64,000 bases of DNA, from contig NC_044507.1 in assembly GCF_902362185.1 (NCBI RefSeq), positions 18,611,044 to 18,675,043 on the forward strand, written 5' to 3'. Under the pieces are notes generated by a model. The model was not told where the DNA came from. It saw nothing but the letters and a program-made list of their open reading frames with translations, and ran no database searches. Source of the DNA: Chanos chanos. Lineage: Eukaryota; Chordata; Actinopteri; Gonorynchiformes; Chanidae. Position numbers and translations under genes: made by a program. Shown one piece after another: positions 12,272 through 22,079 of this stretch (within the stretch, counting starts at the first letter, position 1; every line of letters starts with the position of its first letter).

Positions 12272-15221
12272 ATGTTTTGGGAAACAGCATGGTTCGTCGT
12301 AGTATTGCTTCCCAGATTCTTCAACCCTTCGTTGGCCTACAGTAAGTTGTTTATTTATGTATCTATTTATTTGGTTTCCTCTATTTTTATCTACTTTGCT
12401 TTTGTTTAAGTATTACGCGCGCTGTAGTAAATTTCTTGATGTTGCCGGTCGAAATTCGAATAAAAAATGTTCCCAGTGGATAAAACGAAAACATCCAAAC
12501 TGTCCGAATAATTTCAGTGGCCAAAACCGTGGATCTGCAGTGCCTCATTGACTATGAAACAGATATGAACTGCGACGTGACCTCCGACAAACCCATCAGC
12601 TGCGCTGAATACAGAGTGGAAGTAATAAACAGGTAAGAACTTAATAAAAACGAAACTACAAAGATTTTGTTTTCCATTTTGCCCTCCAAGTGACGAGGTT
12701 CTTTTGATTCACAGTTCACTGGACTTGTGTGCCGATTTGTCTTTCTCATTCTGCAGTTCATTCCGGTGCAATTTCACAACGATGGATATTAATGCAACTT
12801 TCAAATGTCACTGTAAGGTGAAAGTGCCATTTTTCGCTTATGGAGACACGTACACTGTTCATCTCCTAAATGGAAAACAAACCGAGCGAACCAAATCATT
12901 TAAATCCACAGAAATTAGTGAGTATATTCCGTGTGTAATTGTGGTTTTGTTTACCAGATTTTATTTTATTCAGTGACACCCATTACTGTAAAATATACTT
13001 TATGTGTGATGCATGCTCTCAGTTTCCTTCTTTCAAAAGATGTCATAATACACACAAATTTGGTTAACATCGTCCGATTTGTTGAAACTTAACATCGAAC
13101 TGTGGAAACCAACTCTTCTTATAGGCATCTGCCTTTCTATTCGTCTTTTCACATACATGGTTCCAACATCGGACTCTTATAAAGAACATATGTAGCTCTT
13201 TCAGATGTGTTAGCTCGAAAGTGGAGAGTTGACTTCCTCTTAGGTAGAATATTGGAGAGGAATCGTTTTAGTGAGTAACATCAGTCTTCAAACAGCTGTG
13301 TGATTATTGTCTTGGTATTTATTCTCGGCAGTTAAACCCAAAGCTCCAACCATCTTATCAGTAAATAAAACAAAACATGGAAATTTCATTGTCACTTGGA
13401 AGCACAACTATGACGAGCGTACCTATTTCCCTCAAACTTTGGTGACACACCTAAGCTACAGGATCAAGGGAGATACACAAACGTACACAAGAGAGGTATG
13501 ATATCACTACCTCAGAGCAATACATTCTCATAACCATTATAAACAGATTTTTTTTGTTAACAAGGAAAATAACTTTTGTCAACAAGGAAAAAAGCTTTTT
13601 TTGACTATGCTTTATTTATGTTAAGGTGGACTCAAGATCCTTTGAAATAGTGGGCGAGCATTTGCAGCCAAACACCAACTATGTCGTAACCATCAGGTGT
13701 ATAAGCCCTGAGTTTGGGTCCAGATTCAGTGACTTCAGTGATGAATATGAATTTACCACTCGTAAGTCTTCTTCTAAAGTCTACAGCTGTCTATAATGTG
13801 TTGTATTGTTTGTCTTAACCCAAATCTAAAATTTCTTCTCTATGTATCCTCCAGCTGCATCTCCTCCAAGAGTCTACGAGTTTTTGATCGTTGTGGTCTT
13901 GTGTGCCATTCTCATGATTGTTATAAGCATTTCCTTTTACTACTATGGAAAGTAAGTCGTTTATTTCTGGTTTTTGAGTGTGTGTGTGTGTGTGCGTATG
14001 TGTGTGTGTGTGCGCACTGTTGTCAAATTATTACTGAATAAGTCAATTCTGGACATTCTTACATTGGAATCTTTCTCTGCAAACTTTTCAGGGTCAAGAA
14101 ACAGTGGTGGGATAAACTTCCTAAACCTTCAAAAATAGATTTGATTCCAGATGAACACAAGGTGAATTTTTTTATGCTTACTATTTCCTGTTTAGTGTTT
14201 ATTAAGATATTATTCAATACATGGAGGTTGTGCTCGTAATGTGATCAGAATTCAGCTTTTTTTTTTTTAAATGTGAAGCACTTTTTCATGTTTAATTCGC
14301 TTTATTTCAGTTTTCAATTTTGCATCCAATGCAAATTGACACATCATCAGTTCAAGTGGAAATTCCTAAACTGGACATAGAAGAAAAACACTGGTAAGGA
14401 ATTATTTGCTTTTATATGCAAATGCGGGTCACCTCTAGTCTACTATAACAACCTGAGTATTTTCTTTTTTTTTCTTTTCATTTCATCACAGGGCTCCTTC
14501 ACTGGCTGATGATAGCACAGGAAACAGTAACCAAACTGTTAACACAGGCTCAGCCTCAGTTGATTACCCAAATGTTTTTCCAGTCTGTCAGGAACAGAAC
14601 AACATGCAAGATATGGTTGAAAAGGCCGTATCTGAAATCTTAAGTCAGTTCAATCCATCTCTTCAACTATCAAATGTTGTCCACAATAATGATTCTTATA
14701 ACGTTTGTGGAAATCTGGAATCATCGGACGGATATCGTCCTGACAACCAAGGAGACTCTGGAAAAGGTTCTGGATCGTCTTTCTACAACAACAAGACTTA
14801 TGAAGAATCGTCTCAGAACGAATCTTCGTTTTTAAGACCAAAAGTGATCAGGTGTGACTCTGCTTATCATTCCAGTGGAAGTGAGATGTCAATCCCTGTT
14901 TTGTTTGGCAAATGCACGCCTCTCATACCAACTGATTTTGATTATGGACCAGTTAGCAGCTGTTCAGTTAGCGCTTCTCCACCAGTAGGTCTCGAGATTG
15001 AGAGTCTGGATGCTGGTTATCAGAGTTTCAGTGAGGTCACCAGGAAAGAAAACAGCGCAGAGATGCAGTGTCTCAGCCTGCCACGAGAGCCAATAAACTT
15101 CACGGCTTTAAGTCAGTTCTGCAAGGACAAAATGGCGCTCTACAAAAACGCACCCTGTACCAAGTTACCTGTGCTAACCAGCGGCATTGAGCCATGTGAT
15201 AATGAATACCAAGCGTTATGA
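12272..15221 (+). CDS. il4r: Interleukin-4 receptor alpha, tandem copy 1
   Basis: Nine coding exons: 12272-12341, 12518-12632, 12757-12917, 13332-13495, 13626-13761, 13855-13951, 14092-14161, 14311-14393 and 14492-15221 (TGA). They give 541 codons with all phases matching. It is a type I cytokine receptor that binds IL-4/13-like cytokines and signals through JAK and STAT6 at the plasma membrane. Seen: signal peptide 1-22; D1 cysteines in exons 2-3; D2 in exons 4-5; a degenerate WSxWS as FSDFS (about 204-208); a membrane segment about 225-243; a Box 1 WWDKLPKP (about 253-260) very like human WWDQIPNP; a STAT6-docking GYQSF (474-478); and a C-terminal YQAL resembling the human ITIM position. 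Position next to nsmce1 agrees with human IL4R. AATAAA lies at 15928-15933. Confidence 0.92.
13977..14012. repeat. (GT)n microsatellite in il4r copy 1 intron
   Basis: GT dinucleotides in the intron after the membrane-segment exon. The same intron of copy 2 (about 23772-23806) carries a diverged version. Confidence 0.8.
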
Positions 15222-15927
15222 AGCCTGTGATAAAGTTCTGCCAATCGCTGTCCAAACTCTGAGCCCTGGCCAATGGGAGTGGCCTGACTCTCTGGAGCTG
15301 AAAAAAATACTTGGAGTTGCACTTTTTGCACTGTGTAAGTCATCACTAGAAAATGTTTGTCTACCTGCTTTGCATATTCCCACAAGTATGCCTTTCATAT
15401 TTCCGCACCAAGGCCACTGTGGTTCTTTAAAAAAAAAGAAAGAAAGAAAAAAAAGCGTGAGGGCAAAAGCGCAAAACCAAGCACATTTAAGATCTCTGTT
15501 GTCAACATCTTTTGTGTGTTTCTGATCTTTTTGAGAGCCACGGTTTTCTTCTTGACAGTATGTATCATTTTAAGGAGGGGAAAATTACTTAAAGTGCTTT
15601 GAACATGAAGTTGAGTAATTGTTGCTGTACGTGTTTTGCACATTATTCTTATCTTGTCGAGCAGGCTTGTTACAAAGTAAGCAGTACCTCTTGCAAGACA
15701 TGGAGGAAGTGCTTGGTTAAAGTACTTATCACATTTGTCACCAAGCATCTGTTACAGAAAATGAATGTGGATGAATATTCAAATATGTAAGAATGTCTGG
15801 TCTTCTCCTTAGTGTCATATCACAAACTTCCTCTTGTATGGTTTTGTCCTAAGAGATGTTGACTGTTACATTATAAGATTTAGCCCAAAAATGAAGACCT
15901 CCATTCAGTATGGCTTGATATACTGTA

Positions 15928-15933
15928 AATAAA
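15928..15933 (+). terminator. Polyadenylation signal of il4r copy 1
   Basis: AATAAA about 710 bp after the stop codon. In copy 2 the matching site (near 25715) reads AAATGA, so this signal is lost there. Confidence 0.55.
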
Positions 15934-17503
15934 CACAAAGATTTCTTGCATCTTTGACTCAACATTTGGGTGTCTTGACCATGCCTAGACTGTCTGTTCT
16001 CTTCTCTTTCCTTCTTTCTTTCTCTCTCTCTCTCTCAGGAACGGTTTAAATGTTTCTCCACTAGTACTAGTTGTTTTCTTTGTTTTGTTTTGTTTTGTTT
16101 TTACTTTTGGATAAGTAGTGGTCTTCATACATTAGGCTGACCAGGCCTGTGCTTTCAGTCATATTACAGAAATGGCGCTGCTTGCCTTTTGATCATTTCA
16201 TAATTGTATTGCTGGTTTTTTTTCCCTTGAGAAATGCAGATGAAATAAAAATAAATAAGTAAGTAAATAAATCAAGTAAAGTAAGTAAAGAACTTTGACC
16301 TGAATGTGAGGTTTTAGTTTCAAATCACACGACTGGAAAAAAAAAAGTTTTAAAAATTAGTTTAAGCCTCTTTTCAAAAAACACAGTCTTCCACAGCTGG
16401 TAGATTATAATCATATATATAGTGAGTCCGCACCAAGAACAGTCTCTCTTAGGAGACGTGACAGTACCAGACATTACCAGATCAGCAATTTATAATATGC
16501 CATGAAGTTAAGACATCTGTGTCTATAAATGCCATCAAGCAACACTGCAGTACCGTTACATCCGTGTGTGTAAGCAATGTTGGAAAAGAGGGTAATTCAA
16601 CCCTCTTTTACAGTGGTTGAAATGGTGGATTTTAATCGCTCACTCACTCTTTATCTAAGCTACTTATCCTGAATCTTAATCAAACATAATAAAATTACTC
16701 AGTGTGTACAGTGAGACTGACACTAAGAATGTTTTATCTCACACTGCAGGAAACTGTGACCCGCTGTCAGGTTCACTGAAGCGCTACTCCGTGATGCCGC
16801 TTCTTTCGTACTGGAACTGAAACCTGTAAACCTAGCCACAGTAGTAAGGACTGTTTTCAGTCATACACTACCACAACAGCAAAGAAAATTTAAAGACCAT
16901 CTGGAAGGGGTTTTTTTCCCCACTTTAAAACAAATGTCACACACAAGACATGTTAAATAAATGAATAAGCAAAATTTCTTCGCAGACCATGTCATTAATT
17001 TAAAATGAAAATGTGTTTCAGTCAAGATGGTTAATATTTGAACTTAATCAAAAATTAAGCAGAAAAAAGATGGTCATACTTTAAGTCCTTCATTACTGAC
17101 GAATCAGTACTCAATCAGATTTTAAGTAGTCTATTGCTGGAGTAGTTCCAGGGCACAGAGCCCTGTTACGTGAGAGGGTGCGATAGTAAATCTTATGGCA
17201 CGGTTGGACATCACTAAAGTGACACTGAAGAGACTTTGAACAAATTACAAAGTCTTTTCTGCTTTGTAATGTGTTCACTGATGAGTAAAATAATACAGAC
17301 AACGCAGAGTACAAGTACACAGGTACACTTAACCAGTGTCCAGCCAAAAGGGAGTGTGAGGTAGAGTCGGTGTCAAAAAAAGTAAAAAAGTTAAAGTGTT
17401 TGTTGTATGCACAGTTAAAACAACGGCGGAAAAAAACACACGTGTGTATAACGGACCGGACAGTGTCGTAAAAGAGATTCAGTTCTGCGCATGCACTGAC
17501 TTT

Positions 17504-17770
17504 TGCGCATGTGCAGAACGGATGGTGCTTCCGGGGACGGACCGTGGACTTACACCGTCTAGTGTTCGGTTTCCGTTAAGATGTTCACTCATGCATGGTA
17601 GAAATCAGGCAGCAATAAGTTGTGTTCCCGACTACACAATTACGCTCGTGTGCAGAACGGAACTCTGTGTCTGCCGTCAAGTGTTCTGTTTACACACGCT
17701 GGTACAAATCAGGCAGGAATGAGTCGTGTTTCCGGTTACGGAGTTATGCGCAAGTGCAGACTGGATTGGG
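17504..17770. repeat. Imperfect tandem repeats with NRF1-like palindromes
   Basis: Two and a part copies start near 17504, 17642 and 17746. Each starts with a form of GCGCATGTGCAGAACGGA and, in the full ones, ends with AAATCAGGCAG, GTGTT and CCG. TGCGCATGC at 17485 and GCGCATGTGC at 17505 resemble the NRF1 palindrome. Only in duplication unit 1. Confidence 0.6.
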
Positions 17771-18207
17771 CAGCCGGGCCGGATAGGGCGCTTTCAGGCA
17801 CAACACCCTCAGCTCTCTGCAAGTTGAGAGCCAAACACTCGATCAGTTTGGTAGTGGGCATGGTTTTTGATTGAGATTTTGAGCAGAAGTAACAAAAACC
17901 GGCTTGCTGTAAACGATAAATGTCAGTCAAGTTGATTATCAGAGCAACACTGTTTCAGATAAAATGTCAATTGAGCTTATCAGATCAACTGAAAATTTAT
18001 CAGTCTATTTTTTCTGTTCACATCCATTTTCCCCCTTTTTTTTTCAATTCACATGCATTTTCATCACCTCCATTATTAATCTATTAATTTTTGTTACTTC
18101 CACCTTCCATCCTTGAAGCTACTTTCCTTAAATGATCAATGGCAAATGTATGTTGTGAGTGATGACTGAAAATGATGAAACATGGCTCTGTTTTCATCAT
18201 ATCACGA

Positions 18208-18525
18208 CTGTTCTAATCACTCACTCAATCACTCATTATCTAAGCCGCTTATCCTAATTCGGGTCACGGGGGTGCTGGAGCCTATCCCAGCATTCATTGG
18301 GCGAAAAGCAGGAAAACACCCTGGACAGTTCACCAGTCCATCACAGGTTAGACACACAGACAAACACATTCATGCACACACTCATACCTAGGGGCAATTT
18401 TACATCTCCAATTTGCCTAACCTACATGTCTTTGGACTGTGGGGGGAATCTGGAGCTCCCGGAAGACCCACGCAAACACAAGAAGAACAGGCAAACTCCA
18501 CACAGAAAGGGCCCTGGCCAAGGAC
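18208..18525 (-). repeat. SINE-like repeat, reverse orientation
   Basis: Contains ATCTAAGCCGCTTATCC, CACCCTGGACAGTTCACCAG, CATGTCTTTGGACTGTGGG and CAAACTCCACACAGAAAGG, the complement of a dispersed fish repeat with a tRNA-like head. About 65% like the copy at 20436-20740 by eye. Lacks most of the head. Confidence 0.7.
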
Positions 18526-18744
18526 AAAGGCAATATAGTGAAAACCATACATAAAGGCCTCTTATTATATAGTAAAATCAATGGCCGAGCTATTGTTTAT
18601 TTTTTATAAGTTCCTCTTGGTGTGAAGTACGTGTGACAAAAACAAAAATATAGAAATGTTTGTTGTCTTTCTTATTTCTTCCAGGGACACAAAAATTACC
18701 ATAGTTGAAGAATCACTATTTAATCAAATCCGCTTTATAATACA

Positions 18745-19115
18745 ATAAAAATAATACAAGTTTATTTAGAGCCCAATATCACTTTATAGTCTCAAAGGGC
18801 TTTACATGTCTATAACAAAGTCAAACCAAAATGATAATATCCATAAGTTAGAGAAAATAGATAGGTTTCTAGTCTGGTTTTGAAGGTATGTAGAGAGTTT
18901 GCCTCCCTAACTTCTGTAGGTAAACCATTCCAGAGGAAGGGAGAGCGGTAGGAAAAGGCTTGGTTGCCAGCGGACTTCTTTTTAACTCTTGGAACAACTA
19001 ATAGTCCAGAATCCTGAGAGTGCAGGGTGTGAGGGGGGTGCAATTAAGTCAGATACGTAGGCAAGCACAAGCCCATGTAAAATTTTATACGTTAATAAGA
19101 GGACCTTAATCAAGT
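18745..19115 (-). mobile_element. LINE 3' fragment (L2/Rex1/CR1-like)
   Basis: On the minus strand the last part of a reverse-transcriptase protein can be read: LLVVPRVKKKSAGNQAFSYR, then PFLWNGLPTEVREANSLHTF. This resembles the conserved C-terminus of L2/CR1-type non-LTR polyproteins (WNxLP and a following F/K-rich helix). It ends about 90 bp before a short 3' UTR with TGGGCTCTAAATAAACTTG. It is 5'-truncated, as usual for LINEs, with no endonuclease domain. Confidence 0.7.
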
Positions 19116-20435
19116 CGCTTCATAATTTATCAAGCTATTTTTTCATCTCAGATCCATTTTTACCACTGTATTTTCAAATTCACCTACATGTTCATCACCT
19201 CCATTTTTATCAAATAATTTTTGTTACTTCCACCCCTCATAGAACAAGGGCACGCTATTGAAATTGCTCCAAGTTATCAATGTGGCTATGGCTCCCTCTC
19301 CTGGATTTATTATGTACTGCAGCTCAACAACAGTTTGCACTCGAAATGCAGCTTGTGTCTGACAAGAGATTCTGCCCAACCTGCAGGAAGTAGACTGGGT
19401 GTATTGCAGGCTTACCACTGTCAGAGGCTATTTGCTTGATGAAAAGTAGTATACGAAATGAAAAGATTTAAAACAAATATCTGTGCCTTGTTATAACACT
19501 GTATATAAATTTGCCTCTGTAAAGCACAGTGCTGGCAGACTACATATTTGATAAACTACCACAACACATGCCTTCAGCCAAAACACAGTGCTGTTATTTC
19601 TAACATCCTTTATTTATTAAAAGAAAATAATGTTAAAAAAAAAAACATCACTTAAAAAAGCACTCATTTCATATGATGCAATTGCCAGCGAAAAAAAAGG
19701 AAAAGGTGAAACACATTTTTCCGTACCAAAAGTTTGAAGACATAATGTTGAAATGGTTCATATTTTGGAAACATTGCATAGCTCCAATGTTCTGTGAAAC
19801 GGCAGAAAAAGGGTGACTAGAGAAAACAGCATCTTTAGGCCTACTGCCCTGACACGACACTGGTACAAATGACAAATCAGTGTCATTTTTTCATGTCACT
19901 AGTGTTTGTACCATTTTCAGCACAGGAAGAGGAATTCCCTTCTCAGAAGCCGTCACTAGGTCCAGACTGAAACCTTGCCATTAGCCTCCCCTTACAAATC
20001 ACAAAGTATTAGATAGGTATAAATCACAATGTCATAGTTTTACATTGTCTTCTGATTGGCTGAATAAAGTGTCAGTCATATTGTTTACAGCGAATGGGGA
20101 GTGGGCAGCTCTCAGTTTGGCACTGACTTTGGTACTCATCTTTGGTTTCTGAAAAATGGCTCCACTCTATCCATCGACATTCTCTTCCTTAGCCAAACAA
20201 TCTAATTCATTATAGAATAAAAATCACAATGCATGGCTGAAGTACTGAATAATTGCGCCTGTATAAAACCAAAATAGTTAAAACAAAACAATTCTGAATG
20301 TCTTTTTCGTCTATCATCAAAGGAAAATCTTACAGAGAAATGAGTAAGAGCCCTGAGAGACATGCTAAGAGACAGCAGAGCAACCAAACTGAAACGTTCA
20401 AGCGCCTTGTTGTGTATATGGTTCTGTTCTGCTCT

Positions 20436-20740
20436 TAATATTCACTCACTCAGTCATTATCAAAGCCGCTCATCCTAATTACGTTCGCAGGGAGTGCTGG
20501 GAGCGCCTATCATAGGGCAAAGGGCGGGGAAACACCCTGGACAGCTCGCCAGTCCATCGCAGGGTAGAGGAAGTGTCTGCAATTCACCTAACCTGCATGT
20601 CTTTGGACTGTGGGAGGAGACCGGCAGAAACCCACGCAGACACGGTGAGAACATGCCGGGAGAAAGGACCCCAGCCGGGAATTGAACCCAAGACCTTTTT
20701 GCTGTGAGGCCACCCACTGTGCCACCGTTGCCGCCCAGCT
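20436..20740 (-). repeat. tRNA-derived SINE-like repeat inserted in duplicated 3' UTR
   Basis: On the minus strand: head GTGGCACAGTGGGTGGCC, B-box-like GGGTTCAATTCCC, then GTCCAAAGACATGCAGG, GATGGACTGGCGAGCTGTCC and GCGGCTTTGATAATGACTG. It interrupts sequence that is continuous in copy 2 between about 28030 and 28060, so it inserted after the duplication. Confidence 0.75.
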
Positions 20741-20954
20741 CACGACATCAAAAAGGGCTAAAATGAAACAAATAAACAAAAGAAACAATGACACGTCCTT
20801 TTACGACGACATGATTACTGTTGTACTTCTCATTTATAGCTTGTGTATAAATAGTGCAAGTGTCCTCTTGTGTCAAAAAAAAACCCTAAAACGTTTTGAG
20901 TCAAAAACGCTAGTTATTGTGGGTCCTGGGTGGTACATATCGGTGTGGGAGGAA

Positions 20955-21490
20955 CTAATACCCGTGTAGGTCGGCGGTCGCGTTGTGCATCCTCTCCACC
21001 ACGAAAAAGCAGAGAGTGCCAGTGAAGCCCATGATTACCATGATCAAGAGCTGCCAGGTCAGGAGCAGGTAGCCGCCGTAGAAGAAGGCCAGAGCTGCGA
21101 AAACAGACTGACATGGGTACACTGTATTAATACAGAGCTAACCCAGACACTCTACTATCGTAAATTCCTAATTCACCAGGGTGATTAGCCTCGGTGATTT
21201 AATGGAATGTGTTTTGTCGTGAAGTTTATTATCACTGAGCTCTGCGTAATCGATGTGTCAAAAGCATGATACTGACATGTCCATGGGGAGACTAAATTGT
21301 CTGGTAAATGCGTAGATTTATACGAAAATGATTCCATGTTCGTAGTCGTTCTGATTAAACTGTGAGGCATTTCTTTTGAAATAAATAACATTATTTGATG
21401 GTGAATGACTAGGAACTGTTCTTTACCTGGAAGAATTTGAAGATGTGGATGGCTGGTGCACTTTGCTCAGCATAAACCCGACCTAATGTC
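20955..21490 (-). pseudogene. Truncated duplicate of the last two exons of the mfsd11-like gene
   Basis: The last exon (21107-20955) is complete, with the same acceptor and a TAG stop, ending ATADLHGY where the full gene has ATADLHEY. The penultimate exon is present only in its 3' part (about 21490-21427, reading VYAEQSAPAIHIFKFFQ) with an intact GTAAAG donor. Upstream of about 21490 the sequence switches to il4r 5' flank. Exons 1-11 are absent, so no full carrier can be made. There is no frameshift or internal stop in the retained part, which suggests a young duplication or correction by gene conversion from the full gene. Confidence 0.88.
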
Positions 21491-22079
21491 GAGTGGAGGA
21501 CTGAAAGCATCTGGAAAGTAAATATTGTAGGCTGTAAAGCAGCCAGACGTGACCAGGCGGGACTGTGACAATTCCATGGAAATACGTCTTTGCTTCCCCC
21601 TTCGCTAACAGCTGTTCCAGGGCCAGTTGGTATTCTTCCTGGTCCAATGACAATGAAAGAAAGGACAGAGACAACTGATGATAGATCAGCTTGAGTTTAC
21701 CAAAATAGGCAAACTCGGAAACATTAGAGAACGTATTTCCAGTGAAACCCACCTACATTACGCCAGACCATCCCTGCATAAAAGGGAAGTACGGTTGTGT
21801 TGTTCCCACAAATGTAGTTTTGTGGTCTTCGTTTAACACGCATGGGCTTATCGTTTAAGTAAACCATATACATATACTTTTACTAAAGTGTTATAGAGGC
21901 TGAACGACTTCATTTGTACGACTTTCTTGTTAAGAGGATTAAAACGCCATGGCTAGGTAAATAATCCACAAGGGAGGCGTCTACGGTTCATTTCACTTCT
22001 GTAGTTGGTTTGACGACAGACGTTTTTTGGCTGGCTTAACAACAAAGCTTTTTGTCTGTTTTAAAGGCGAAACGGCAGT

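Larger units (their letters stand above)
15222..20954. other. Interval between il4r copy 1 and the mfsd11-like tail copy
   Basis: The il4r 3' UTR runs to the AATAAA at 15928. A CT run sits at 16016-16039. 16870-19250 is specific to copy 1 and contains GCGCATGTGCAGA-bearing tandem repeats (17504-17770), a SINE-like repeat (18208-18525) and a LINE tail (18745-19115). From 19600 to 20440 the sequence matches the 3' UTR of the complete mfsd11-like gene, interrupted at 20436-20740 by another SINE-like repeat. No independent gene is seen. Confidence 0.6.
11550..21490. repeat. Segmental duplication unit 1 (il4r copy 1 plus mfsd11-like tail)
   Basis: Sequence from about 11550 (TGTGACAATTCCAT, CTGGTCCAAT) is similar to that from about 21540. 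The homology continues, with gaps, through the il4r gene, its 3' UTR, the 3' UTR-like block (19600-20440 matching 27130-28030) and the last exons of the mfsd11-like gene. The unit ends where mfsd11-like homology stops near 21490, inside an exon, and unit 2 begins at once. Copy 1 holds about 2.4 kb (about 16870-19250) with no counterpart in copy 2. Confidence 0.85.
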
